Source: Tetragonia tetragonoides (Eukaryota; Streptophyta; Magnoliopsida; Caryophyllales; Aizoaceae). From it: a stretch of DNA of 64,000 nt. The stretch is taken from the NCBI GenBank assembly GCA_038025085.1, contig CM076146.1, positions 24,932,501-24,996,500 of the forward strand, read 5' to 3'. Shown one piece after another: positions 1 through 12,077 of this stretch. Within the stretch, counting starts at the first letter, position 1, and each line of letters begins with the position of its first letter. A model generated the notes under the pieces. The model ran no database searches and had not been told where the DNA came from. It saw only the letters and a list, made by a program, of their open reading frames with translations. Made by a program: the position numbers and the translations under genes.

Positions 1-127
1 TTGTGAATTTTTTTATTCCGTAACTTAATAATATACTTAAAAAGTTTGAGGTGTAACTTTTGGAAAATAAATCTCCTGACCCTCAAAACCCTAGTGTGAA
101 AATTATGCAATGGGCAAGTCTACTCCT
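1..127. other. Flank of the left chromovirus, no gene seen
   Basis: AT-rich sequence without a coding signal. The last part (about 105-127) resembles about 15170-15195 on the other side of the retroelement (both read roughly ATGCAMTGGGCAMGTCTACTCC). This suggests the element landed in a locus that already held a local repeat. Confidence 0.5.
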
Positions 128-132
128 GTTAA
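128..132. repeat. Target-site duplication GTTAA, left copy
   Basis: GTTAA directly precedes the outer end of the left LTR and is repeated at 15058-15062 directly after the outer end of the right LTR. A 5-bp duplication is normal for plant Ty3/Gypsy integrases. It shows that 133-15057 entered as one unit. Confidence 0.85.
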
Positions 133-2019
133 TATAACACCCCCGAATTCGCAACGATTTCCAGGGAGCTATCGACGTCGTTTTACATGACTCGACACCA
201 CTGAACCGTCCCAAACCCGGGGGATGCCACAGAAACATTTATTGCTAAGGAATAAATGCTAAGCAGAAAGAAAAGTTAGGTATCAAAGAAAGCAGACTAA
301 ACAAACTAAACGAATTAAAACATTAATATCAGAGTTGTCTATAACGTGAACTTAAGTCTATTAAAGTATTATTACAACTTTGCCTTCAAGGACATAAACC
401 AAAATCCCACAAACTTAAAGAAATAAATAGTAGAACAAGCCCACATCTAAACTCCAAGGCTACACGTCCTCACTCAGCAACACCTGCACTATGGTTTCCG
501 TGACGGAAACAAGGTACAGAAGAAAAGAGAAGAAACAAAAGAAAACAGAAATCAGATAAACTAAATAAACGCCGTCCATACCCAATAAAAAAAACTTTCG
601 GAAACCTTACCTGGGTTTTAAAAGAATCATTGAAATTCATTTGCATGCACAAATAGTCATACATTCAAGCACACGCATACTCAATATTCAATTAAATGGA
701 ATTCTTGCTTAGTGATCAATTGAACACAAACAGACAATCCATCTTGATTAGAGTAATAAGAGAGCGAATAGAACAACGATTACCCATACTGTTCATCTAT
801 TGATATTGATATGTCATGGACTTACTCTAGTGTATACTCACACTATCTCTAACATAATAATCGATACGTAGAGAATTAAACAATGGGGAATGATCCGTCC
901 CGAACACACTACGAGGTGTCCATAATAAGTAAATTGGGAATCACGCATCCCTAGACTACATCAATAGATATAGTCTCGATTGCTCGACTACTCCTAGGGA
1001 TTCATTAGGAGTCTTATTCACATTTACAGTTCAATTTGCATAATTTGCATTAGTTGACTTAGTGGTACAACGAAACCACGACTCACTACTTCATTTCATG
1101 CTTATGACAATGAATAGTAAAAATGACGATAATGACATTAATGCATACAACAAAAAATCATGCTCAATATATGTCTAATGAAATTTCGGCTGCACTTCGT
1201 CAGTTAAACATGATATTCAAAATTTCACATTCAAGAAATACATCCAACAATTATAATACATGCTCATTAGCACTCAATAATATCTCATTCCATTTAGCAC
1301 GTATATTATATCATAATAATACTAACAATCTCCATCACTTAACTTATTCAATAATTAGCATATGAACTAATTAATTAATGAAACATTATAAACTTAACAT
1401 GCTCAATATAATTCATAATTACAGTGAAGAATATAATTCTAATTCTCATAATAAACGACAATATATTTAATCATGCTTCGCATATTAAATTCACAACAAT
1501 TAGGCATTTAGCACATAACAAGTCAAAACATTTTTATGGCTTTTGGAAGGAGGTAGGCACAATCTCTTATCTAAAAAATGCTCACATAACAGTATGTAAG
1601 CTTCCAAATCACGACCCGATCACGCTTGTCCGTTAGGTTCTAATTAAATACAATTACAGAGATATAATCAGTAAATACGAAAATACAAACAGTATAAACA
1701 TATCAATCTCATATTTTATTTAAATTCTTTAATTTATTTCAATCAATCTAGGCTTTTGAAAATCCGGATTCCGATTCCGAACGAGTGCTGGAAAAAAAAA
1801 CAATAATTGAAAAATGTTGAAAATACGAAAATATTTAAAAACAAAAATAAAATTCGAAACCCTAATTGGTTTTTCGAACCTAGGCCACGATCACCCATGC
1901 ATAGGGACCCATGGCCTGGTCCAGCACCAAGACCACCGCGCACCGACCACCATGGTCGGCGCTGGCTCGCCGGAGCACCGGCGACAGAGGAGAGAAAAAG
2001 AGTTTGCGAGAGAGAGAAC

Positions 2020-2053
<34 letters not shown>

Positions 2054-2064
2054 CAGTGAGAGAG

Positions 2065-2156
<92 letters not shown>

Positions 2157-2762
2157 GGGGAGGCACCAGCAACGCCGGCCACTCGCCAGGGACCACCCAT
2201 ACGCGACCTGGTGGCGCGGCCCACGAAAACAGAGGGAGAGAGAAATAGAGAGCGTGAGAGAGAGAAGGAGAAAGAGAGAGAAAGGAGGAGAGAGAAGAGA
2301 AGGGTGTCTCACCGGCGGCGGCCTGGCGGATCTCCCGCGACCGACGGTTGAGAAGGATGAGAGAGAGAGTCGGTTGAGGGAGAGAGGAGAGAGAAAGTGA
2401 GGTTTTGTGAGGGTTTGGTTCAGTTTAGTAACTTGATGAAATTGCCCATCGTTTTGCTTATATATGTCTCAAGTCAACCAAAGTCAATCCCACTAGGTTG
2501 AGGAATAATTTTCTGATTTAAATGCTAAATAAAAGTAATTAAAATAATATAAATAAACCTTATTCACACATAAAACAATTTATTTAAATCGCCCAATTTG
2601 ATAATTATAATTCACGAAATTCCCATAATAATAATTAATATTATTATGGCTTTAATTGAATAAATCGAATCATTCAATATAAATACGATTTAAATCTCCG
2701 AAACTATTTATAAAATAATTATAAATCGATATTATAATTATAGAAAATATTGGCGTATCACA
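133..2762 (-). repeat. 3' LTR of the left chromovirus
   Basis: In minus orientation it starts TGTGATACGCC and ends GGGTGTTATA; the canonical terminal TGTTACA is mutated at its last bases. It aligns along its length with 8969-11545 and 12078-15057. It carries a long (GA)n tract at about 2026-2152, and the GA/CT dipeptide frames this produces are not genes. A conserved near-palindrome around CCCATGCAT lies near 1895-1915. The minus-strand promoter motif of this family (ATATAAGC) lies near 2456-2466. Confidence 0.9.
2026..2152. repeat. (GA)n microsatellite inside LTR
   Basis: Nearly uninterrupted GA dinucleotides, broken by two AACCAGTGAGAG-type units. Related but shorter tracts sit at the same place in the other LTR copies (about 10850-10890, 13900-13935, 14408-14462), so the tract expands and contracts between copies. 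Confidence 0.9.
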
Positions 2763-3027
2763 TTCTACCCTCCTTAAAAGAAGTTTCATCCCGAAACTTG
2801 AAATATGAAGTAATCACTTCTCAAAACGAAACGAGTTTACCCATACGAAGGTATAAAACGGTTTTAGGACTTTGACAATGCAATGCGACTAGTACCGTCG
2901 TGATCTAAGTCGATTAGCAATGCAACATGCAATGCTAGCACATACAACTCGTGCAAAGCGGTAAATAAAACACGAAATTTCTAGGTGTGACATTCTACCC
3001 TCCTTAAAAAGGGTTTCGTTCCGAAAG
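2763..3027 (-). promoter_or_regulatory. Duplicated polypurine tract with palindrome
   Basis: Just inside the 3' LTR the minus strand reads TTTTAAGGAGGGTAGAATG preceded by the palindrome AGTTTCGGGATGAAACT. A second copy of the module lies at about 2990-3027, next to the stop codon of the polyprotein. The LTR-adjacent copy should be the plus-strand primer. The same double arrangement occurs in the right-hand element at 55211-55245 and 55454-55489. Confidence 0.7.
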
Positions 3028-6000
3028 TCAAATGGAATTAGTACCTTCGATAAAGAGATCTTGGTACTTCTCATGCATCATGGATTCATCTTCCTATGTT
3101 GCCTTTTCTTGACCATGACGGGACCAAATAACTTTCAGAATCGGAATTGTTTTTGTACGAGTCGAGCGCTCTTTTCAGTCAGTGATCTTGATTGGACGTG
3201 CTTCATATAGCAAACTTTCATCAAGTTCGATAGTTTCAAGTTGAACGACATGAGTTGGATCATGTACGTATCGCTTCAATTGAGAGACGTGAAACACATA
3301 ACACATAACGCAACGCTAAACGATAAGCAACCTCACCAATCCTTTCTAGGATCTCATAAGGTCCAATGTAACGAGGACTCAATTTTCCCTTACGACCAAA
3401 ACGCATAACGCTATTGGTAGGAGATACTCGCAAAAGTATCTTGCTTCCCACCTCAAACTCTTCAGGTCTACGACCTCTATCTCCATATGATTTCTAGCGA
3501 TCTTCTGCACTTCGCATCTTCGTTTGAATCACCTTTACAATGTCGACAGTCTGCTGGATCATGTCAAGACCCAAAACTGTAGTCTCGCTAATGTCGTTCC
3601 AACACACAGGCGATCTACACTTCCTACCATACAAGGCTTCATATGGTGCTCGATCGATGGTCGAATGATAGCTATTGTTGTAAGAAAATTCGATCAACAG
3701 AATGTGTTTATCCGACGAACCTTGATATTCGAGGGCACACGCTCGAAGCATATCCTCCAGAGTATGAAATGTCCTTTCCGTCTGACCATCTGCTGCAGGA
3801 TAAAAAGTTGTACTAAACTTCAATTTGGTTCCGAAAGCGTCTTGTAGTTTCTGCAAAAAGTAAGAGAGAAATCTCGAGTTTCTATCAGAAACAATATCTT
3901 TGGGTACACCATGAAATCTCATGACTTCCTTGACATAAGCGTCAGCTAGTTTCTCCATTTCCCACGTGTCATTCATTGGGATGAATCTCGCGACCTTCGT
4001 CAAACGATCTACTACTACCCAAACAGCATTGTTCTTCTTTTGAGTCAAAGGTAAACCCATGACAAAATCCATAGAAATCGAATTCCATTTCCAAGTAGGA
4101 ACTTCCAGTGATTGATTCATTCCATCAGATCTCCTGTGCTCGATCTTGACCTTTTGGCATATGAAACATTTTGCCATGAACTCAGCGACTTCTTGTTTGA
4201 TGCCTTTCCACCAAAACACTTGGAGAAGATCTTTGTAAAGCTTGTCTCCACCAGGATGTACAGAATACGGCGTACTATGAGCTTCACCCAGAATCTGACT
4301 TTTGATAGCTGGGTCATTGGGTACACAAACACGTTCTCGAAATCTCAAAATTCTGTCTTGGCCCAAAGTAAAGTCTTCGGACCTACCCTCGTCTTTGTGG
4401 TATAGAATCCTCTTAAGATTCTCATCCCCACCTTGTTTATCCTTGATATCTTCCAGTAAGGTTGGTCGAACAGTCATATGTGCTAAGGTACATTGAACGT
4501 CACCTTGAAACACAATCTCCACCTCGAGGCTTTGTAAGTCACGTATGATCTCCGTAGGAAGCACTAAGGCAGTGTTTAAGGTATGTCGAGTATTCTTACT
4601 CATAGCATCAGCGACTACATTCGCTTTACCCTCATGATATTAGATATCAATGTCGTACTCCGTCAGAAGTTCTAGTCATCTCCTTTGGCGCATGTTCAAC
4701 TCTTTATGTGTGAAGATGTACTTGAGACTCTTGTGATCAGTGAACATCTGGACTGCGGAACTATACAGTAATGTCACCAAATCTTCAATGCAAATACGAC
4801 AGCAGCAAGTTCTAAGTCGTGCGTAGGATAATTATCCTCGTGCTTCTTCAATTGTCTTAAGGCGTAAGCCACGACTTTGCCGTGTTGCATCAAAACACAA
4901 CCTATGTCATGCTTAGATGCGTTCCTGTAGACTTCGTATCCATCTGTTCCAGAAGGTAGACTCGGAATTGGTGCACTTGTAAGATGTTTCTTCAACTCTT
5001 GGAAAGCAGTCTCGCACTTGTCAGACCATTGAAACTTTGTGGTTTTCTTCATCAAATTTGTGATAGGCTGCGTGATCTTTGAAAAAACTTCTACAAACCT
5101 TCTATAGTAGCCAGCAAGTCCAAGAAAACTCCGAACTTCGGTCACGGTCGTCAGTCTAGGCCAATCTGTAACAGCTCGAATCTTTTCAGGATCTACGACC
5201 ACACCATCCTTAGACACCACGTGTCCTAAGAAAGATACCGTCTCTAGCCAAAACTCACACTTTGACAACTTGGCATAAAGTTGATGTCTTCGCAGAATCT
5301 CCAAAACAGTACGTAAGTGTTGCTAATGCTCCTTAGCATTCTTCGATTAAACCAGAATATCATCGATAAAGACTACAACGAACTGGTCTAGGTAAAGATG
5401 GAACGTATGGTTCATCAAGTCCATAAATTTCGCAGATGCATTCGTCAACCCAAAAGGAATCATAGTGAACTCGTAGTGCCCATACCTCATCCTAAACGCG
5501 GTCTTCGCAATATTAGGCTCGAAAATCCTCAACTGATGGTATCCAGATCGTAGGTGTATCTTTGAGAAAACAGACGTTCCACACAGTTGGTCGAACAGAT
5601 CGTCAATTCTGGGAAGTGGGTATCGATTCTTGATCGTGATCTTGTTCAACTCGCGGTAGTCAATGCACAGTCTCATGCTACTATCCTTCTTTCTCTTGAA
5701 CAAGACTGGAGCACCCCAAGGCGATACACTCGGACGTATATATCCCTTTTCTAACAAGTCCTCAAGTTGTGTTTTCATTTGCTTCATCTTAGCAGGTGCC
5801 ATGCGATACAATGCCTTCGAAATTGATGCAGAACCTGGAGCTAGGTCTATCGTGAAATCGATAATGCGTTGCGGAGGCATTCCGGGAATCTCCTTAGGAA
5901 AAACGTCAGTGTACTCGGAAAATACAGGAATAGGCTGCAGATCTTCCATCTCGCGACTTGTATCCACCACATGACAAAGGTAAATCGCTTCACCATTAGT

Positions 6001-6420
6001 CACGCACTCCTTGACCTTCATAGTCGCCATCACGTTGAGCTTAGGCTTTACCACAACTCCTCGGTAAGTGATCTTCTTACCTCTAGGTACTCGAAAAGAA
6101 ACACGTTGTTCAAAATACTCTATCTTAGCCCTATACTTGGCTAACCAGTCCATTCCCAAAATAACGTCAAATTCCTTTTACTCGAACTGAATCAAGTCTG
6201 CAGGTATCTTGGAACCAGCTATACTAATCGAACACTTCTCGTACAATGAATTACAACTAACATTCGACCCATTAGGCATCGTAATGTTCTCCCTATACAC
6301 TGAACTAGGTTCTAGGCCTATCTTAAACGCAAAGCACTTAGAAAAAAAAGAATGCAATGCACCACTATCAAACAAAACAAAAGCGGGATAAGAATTAACA
6401 AGAAAAGTACCAGCGATCAC
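3028..6420 (-). pseudogene. pol region of left chromovirus (PR, RT, RNase H, integrase, chromodomain)
   Basis: Broken minus-strand pol, recognised by its match to the intact frame at 50616-55211. The protease piece (6178-6420) keeps the active-site DSGA. The RT piece (5347-6159) keeps the FIDD catalytic box, but the upstream Asp of the [10 protein letters not shown] motif reads His ([10 protein letters not shown]). RT end and RNase H occupy 4774-5304; their final part (about 4604-4773) is interrupted by a stop. Integrase (3494-4603) keeps the His/Cys zinc site (HPGGDK...CFICQ) and the DDE residues (SMDFVMG, VSDRNSRF, TERT). The integrase C-terminus is at 3260-3451, with tail remnants down to a TGA at 3028-3030. 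At least five frame breaks mean no functional product. Confidence 0.88.
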
Positions 6421-7621
6421 GTTCGGGTTTGCTTCTGCCTCATGCGGTTCATCATATAGATTCTGCCATTAACCCCTCTATTGCTGTTGTTGTTGTTCGG
6501 TGTAGGGTTGGTAGGTGCAGGAACTTGCACTTGCGCATGATTTTTCACAGCGGAAGCAGCATTGTTGCGGTTGTTGTTGTTGTTGTAACCCCAGTTTCCA
6601 CGGTAGTTACCACCATTACCACGATAGCCATTTCCATTCTCACCACGATTGTAGTTGTTATCGCGGTTTTGCCCATTGCCATTCCTTCCTCGGCTCCAAC
6701 ACTCAGAAGCTTTGTGACCCGGTTTGTTGCATTCATAGCACTGCAACACGTCACCACGACAGTTCTTACCAGGATGCGTCTTGGTACAGCGAGTAAAAGG
6801 CGTATTCCTTCTAGCCATTATCGTAGCTCAATGACTATTCGAGTCATGATTCCTATTCGCACCGTGGTTCTGACCACCCCCTTGGTAATTATTGTTGTTG
6901 CCACTTGTTCTTGGCCTGTTGTCTCCATTGTTAGAGTGCGAGGGATTGCCTTCGTCGGGCTTGTTCTTACCCAGATGCATGTCTCGATGTCCTACAATCC
7001 TCTCCTGATTCAGGGCCTTGTCATAAGATTCCTGAAAGTGATAGATTGTCCAGTGACAAAACATTGAATGTCCCATTTCACTCCGTCCTGGAACCTTTTG
7101 ATTCGCTCACCTTCAGTTGTCAGCAGATTGGGAGCAAAAATAACAAGCTCTTTGAACTTGGCAGCATACTCGGCCACAGACAGCTTGTGTTGGCTCAACC
7201 CTTCAAACTCGCGCTGTTTCTGGCGTCGTAGGGAGTTAGGATAAAATCTAGCACAAATGGATTCCTCAAAACGATCCCAATTATAGTTCGGCACTACAAG
7301 CAAGTTAGATCGCACATCATTCCACCATTTGTTAGCCTCACCCTTCAAGTAATACGTTGCAGAGCTAATCTTCATGTTGTTAGGACGACTCGTAGCCAGG
7401 AATAACTTTTTGAACTCAATGATCAAGTTCTCCAGTTTAGTCGAATCAGCACCACCCTCAAACGTAGGAGGTTTAAGAGCGTCAAAGTCTCGAAAATTGC
7501 GCGTTTCAGAAGCTTGTGCGGTTTCCATCTCTTCTTTGTGTGCCATCTGTCGCGCCATGATCTCGACTACGTCGGTCAGACCATCCTCAAGTCTAGCAAC
7601 CCTATCAGCGTTGGTTGTCAT
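6417..7621 (-). pseudogene. gag region of left chromovirus
   Basis: Structural gag, broken. The start is taken as the ATG at 7619-7621, which begins MTTNADRVARLEDGLTDVVE and matches the start of the intact gag at 50616. The capsid-like part ([30 protein letters not shown]) runs to about 7010. It continues in other frames through an Asn/Gly-rich segment to the zinc knuckle [14 protein letters not shown] (CX2CX4HX4C, near 6740), preceded by a second Cys/His motif. Gag would package the element RNA in cytoplasmic particles. Frameshifts near 7010-7076 and 6820 and a further break before the protease disable it. Confidence 0.85.
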
Positions 7622-8312
7622 TTCGCGATCAGAGAATATAAAAGTAATGGTATGAACAGCATTCAAACAATTTGCACATCTCGACCCATTGAGGTCTAAT
7701 TGAGAGATATAGGTTGTAATTGAAACCTTTCTCTTGACATTTAGCAAATAGCATATAAGTTTAGATGATCGACCTTACATTGTAGATCTAAGCAACATAC
7801 TTCCTTTATTGTTCTCAGTTCTCATGCATAATAGTTAGATAGGCAAGTAATACACTTTAGACACATTGGTCCCACATGAATAGACAATGACATTCATAAT
7901 TCACATATTCAGGCTCCATACTAATTTAGTAGGGCAATAAACAATCACACGTAGTCACTTTGACATGCTTTTAGCTCTTGGCTCACAATTGATTTGATAA
8001 TGCTCAATGAAAATTTTTCCATAATTTTGTCATGGATTTCCCATCATGTCACGACGATATGAGATACCATTCATGCTTTTAGTCAACCATGCAAATATGT
8101 GATAACGACAATGATGTAAACAAATCACAACGACATTCATATAATCAAATGAAATAGTTTTGCAATAAGATAGATTGAAAAATAAATAAGAGTCATAAAT
8201 GTTTGTTGCTTAGGAAACTACATCACACCACACCAATCTTGACCACGCAAGGTCATCACAATAATGAAATAATATTTCTAAACAAAACGATTAACCCTAG
8301 TCAATTAAACTA
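7622..8312 (-). other. Leader between extra frame and gag, left element
   Basis: Non-coding internal sequence of the chromovirus. It corresponds to 49920-50615 of the right-hand element, with matching phrases around 7740-7800 and 8000-8060, and contains no frame of its own. Confidence 0.6.
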
Positions 8313-8968
8313 CTAAATATCGACGGGGTTTTGCTTCGATCTAGGAGGTGTATCATAATCATCTTTCCTCCTTGGCTTCATCTCCCTACATGGCGTGTAA
8401 GGATGCGCGTAGTCTCTAAACTTTTTGAGGCATGAAGCGCCTTCTAAAGTTATCCACAAGCTTGCGCCTCTTCGACCAGCAGCTTTCACATATATCCTTC
8501 GGAGCAGGCACTAAGACATGCCATAACCTTCCACTCAAACTCAGACAAGCATAGCTCATTTCCAACACCCTTGAAACATAGCGCCCATCGTTCGCCCTTG
8601 TCATACTTCTCGTCATTGATGTAGCCACTCTTCAGTACCACATCGTCATACTTCTCCTTGAGACCTCTCCAAGGATGCATGTTGGATAAGCCAACAAGTA
8701 AGAGTTCAACCCAAAAACCTTGGTGTATCCTCATATGGTTCTCATATTCGTAACCCTCGATCACAGTGTATGCACGATGGATGTAGGCACGGATGTCATC
8801 TAGTTCGGCATGTGGCAAAGAACGGCTCCACAGGAGGAGACACATCAGTAGGAGGCGAAGGAGGTACACAGTTGTTATCGTTTTCATCATAATATCCTCT
8901 AAGTCTGGCATGCAAGGTAAATCAGGTACTCCAGCTCCACACTCAAATCGCATCTAGAGATCGACAGG
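8313..8968 (-). pseudogene. Extra reading frame upstream of gag, downstream part (left element)
   Basis: Second part of an extra sense-strand frame, cut in two by the solo LTR at 8969-11545. The conserved core reads AELDDIRAYIHRAYTVIEGY, then GLKEKYDDVV, then LCLSEFEWKV. After a frameshift near 8515 it continues with VLVPAPKDICESCWSKRRK and MPQK, ending at a TAG at 8313-8315. The same protein is recognisable at 49434-49919, so it belongs to the family rather than being a chance frame. I recognise no known domain. A CXXC pair followed by a basic stretch is the only motif. Function unknown. Confidence 0.65.
8964..8968. repeat. Target-site duplication ACAGG of the nested solo LTR, left copy
   Basis: ACAGG here and ACAAG at 11546-11550 flank the solo LTR. 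They match at four of five bases, as expected for an old 5-bp duplication with one mutation. Confidence 0.65.
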
Positions 8969-11545
8969 TGTAACACCTCCAAATTTACAACGATTTCCTG
9001 GGAACTATCGACGTCATTATACATGACTCGACACCACTGAACCGTCCCAAACCCAAGGGTTGTTACTGCAACATTTATCGCTAAGGAATAAATGCTAAGC
9101 AGAAAGAAAAGCTAGGTATCAAAGGAAGCAAACTAAACAAACTAAAAAATTAATATCAGAGTTGTCTATCAAGTGAACTTAAGTTCATTAAAGTATTATT
9201 ACAACTTTGCCTTCTAGGGCACAAACCAAAAATCTCACAATCCAAAAGAATAACAAGCCTACAGAACAAGCCCAACATCTACTCTCCAAGGCTACACGTC
9301 CTCACTCGGCAACACCTGCACTTTGGTTTCCGTGGCGAAAACAAGGTACAGAAGAAAAGAGAAGAAACAAAAGAAAACAAAAATCAGATAAACTGAATAA
9401 ACGTCATCCATACCCAATAAAAACACTTTCGCAAACCTTACCTGGGTTTTAGAAGAATTATTTAAATTCATTTGCATGCACAAGTAGTCATACATTCAAG
9501 CACACGCATATTGAATATTCAATTACATGCAATTCTTGCTTTAATGATCATTCGAACACACACGGACAATCCATCTTGATTAGAGTAATAAGAGAGCGAT
9601 TAGAACAGCGATTACCCATATTGTTCATCGATTGATATTGACATGCCATGGACTTACTCTAGTGTATGTTCACACTATCTCTAACATAAAAATCGATACG
9701 TAGAGAAATAACAATTGGGGAATGATCCATCCTAAACACGCTACGAGGTGTCCGTAATAAGTAACTGGGGAATAACGCATCCCTAGACTACATCAATTAG
9801 ATATAGTCTCGATTGCTCGACTACTCCTAGGGATACATTAGGTGTCTTATTCTAATTTACAATTCAATTCACATAGTTTGCATTGGTTGACTTAGTGGTA
9901 CAATGGGACCACGACTCACTACTTCATTTCATGCTTAAGACAATGAATAATAATAATGACGATAATGAGAGTTATGCATAATAAGAATAATCATGCTTCA
10001 TATATGTCTAATGAAATTTCGGCAGCACTTCGGCAGTAAAACATGATATCCAAAATTTCACATTCAACAAATACATCCAACAAATATAATAGGTGCTCAT
10101 TAGCACTCAATAATAACACGTTCCATTTAGCACGTATATTATATCATAATAATACTAACAATCTCCATCACATAAGTTATTCATTAATTAGCATATGAAC
10201 TAATTAATTAACGAAACTTTATAAACTCAACATGCTCATTATAATTCATAATTACAGTGAAAAAAATAATTTCAATTCTCATAAAAAACGACGATATAAT
10301 TTAATCATGCTTCGCATATTAAATTCACAACAATAGGCATTTAGCATATAACAAGTCAAAACCTTTTTATAGGTTTTGGAAAGAGGTAGGAACAATCGCT
10401 TACCTAACAAACGCTCACTTAACAGTATGTAAGCTTCCGAATCACGACCCGATCACGCTTGTCCTTTAGGTACTAATTAAATACAATTATCGAGACATAA
10501 TCAGTAAAAATGAAAATCTACACAGTAACAAAATATTAATATAATATTTTATTTAAATTCCTTGATTTATTTTAATCAATATAGGCTTTCGAAAATCCAG
10601 ATTCCAATTCCGAACGAGTGCAGAAAAATAAAAATAATAATTGCAAAATACTATAAATACGAAAATATATAAAAATGCAAATATAATTCGAAACACTAAT
10701 TGGTTTTTCGAACCTAGACCACGGTCACCCATGCATGGGGACCCATGGCCTACTCCACCACCAAGACCACCACCCACCCACCATCATGGTCGGCGGTGGC
10801 TCGCCGGAGCACCGGTGACAGAAAAAAGAGAAATAGTTTGCGAGAGAGAATGAGAGAGAGAGAGAGATCGCGAGGGCGAGTGAGCGAGAGAGAAGGGGCG
10901 GATGAGGCCCAGCAACGTCGGCCACTCGCCGGCGACCACCCATGCGTGGCCTGGTAGTGCGGCAGTGGCGCGGCCTGCGAAAACAGAGGGAGAGAGAAAT
11001 AGTGAGCGTGAGAGAGAAAAAGAGAGAAAGAAAGAGAGTGAAAGAGAAGGAGCTCACTGGCGGCGGCGTCCTGGCGGCTCTCCGGTGACTGGGCGGCCGA
11101 GTAAGGTGAGAGAGAGGGACGACGGTTGAGAGGAGGAGGAGGAGGAGAGAGAGAGAGTGTGTGCCGTGAGAGAGAGGAGAGAGAGCTTGTGAGGGTTTGG
11201 TTCAGTTTTGTAAACTGATGAAATTGCTCATCTTTTTGCTTATATAGGTCTCCAGTCAACCAAGGTCAATCCCACTAGGTTTAGGAATAATTTTCTGATT
11301 TAAAGGCTAATTAAAACTAATTAAAACAATATGAATAAACCTTATTCATACACAAAACAATTTAATTAAATCCCCCAATTTGATAAATATAAATCATGAA
11401 ATTCCCATAATAATAATTATTATTATTATTATGGCTTTAATTGAATAAATTGAATCGTTATATAAATATACGATTTAAATCTCCAAAACTATTTATAATG
11501 AATTGTAATCGATTTTATAATTATAGAAAATATTGGGGTATCACA
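8969..11545 (-). mobile_element. Nested solo LTR of the same chromovirus family
   Basis: A complete LTR (minus orientation: starts TGTGATACCCC, ends GGTGTTACA) without internal region, flanked by ACAGG/ACAAG. On both sides sequence of the extra upstream-of-gag frame resumes. A full element therefore probably inserted there and was later reduced by LTR-LTR recombination. It has the family landmarks: a TATATAGG-type promoter motif near 11240, GA-rich tract near 10850-10890 and the CCCATGCATGGG near-palindrome near 10729. Confidence 0.85.
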
Positions 11546-11886
11546 ACAAGGTTAGGCTCAACGTTCGGCTCGTCAGCAGGAGTATCGTCAGCCTCAGGTT
11601 CAGACTCAGTAGGTTCCTCTTCATACTCTGGATCCTCATCAGCTTCTAAGTCATGGTTGATGTCGATTGGCACGTCACCATCGTGATCACCGTTCACGGC
11701 TTGGTTCATCTCATGCGCGCCAGGGTCGTGCGCAACGGGCATGGCTGCAGCCTCATCATGCTCGTTGTGCATTGGCTCGCTGTCTGAGGAGTGCACGTAT
11801 TCCACCTCATGCTCAGGTGCAACAATCATCGCTCGCGGTTTCCAACCCTTAGTCGACTTCATCGCGGTCAAACGAGTAATTGCCAT
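11546..11886 (-). pseudogene. Extra reading frame upstream of gag, N-terminal part (left element)
   Basis: Begins MAITRLTAMKSTKGWKPRAM (basic) and runs into an acidic, low-complexity section rich in Asp, Glu, Pro and His up to the solo-LTR junction. The corresponding section of the right-hand element (48978-49433) has the same plan: basic start, then an acidic Pro/Ala-rich part. After the junction the frame continues at 8968. No known family recognised. Confidence 0.6.
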
Positions 11887-12063
11887 CTACAAAAGGGCAA
11901 TCAAACAATAAGGACATTTAAATCACAAACAAGGTGATTTCAAGTAATTTCTAACTTCTAAAACTACTACGCTCAACGGCTTTAATTACATTTTATTTTC
12001 CCCATAATGAAACTAATCTTTATTAATTTATTTGTTAAACCTATGCAACCTTTTAAACCTAGG

Positions 12064-12075
12064 GCTCTGATACCA
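12064..12075 (-). promoter_or_regulatory. Primer-binding site, left chromovirus
   Basis: The minus strand reads TGGTATCAGAGC two bases inside the 5' LTR, the complement of the 3' end of plant initiator Met-tRNA. It fixes the element's orientation and the inner end of the LTR. Confidence 0.9.
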
Positions 12076-12077
12076 TT

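Noticed and set aside
1743..2400. Long frames on both strands (114-197 codons) rich in Arg/Glu or Ser/Leu
   Set aside because: Translated (GA)n/(CT)n tracts of the chromovirus LTR. The same artefact occurs at 10725-11259, 13706-14770, 46468-46977 and 55806-56494.
6429..7067. 212-codon plus-strand Val/Ile-rich frame
   Set aside because: Antisense shadow of the Asn/Gly-rich gag tail; the matching antisense frame occurs at 51414-51695.
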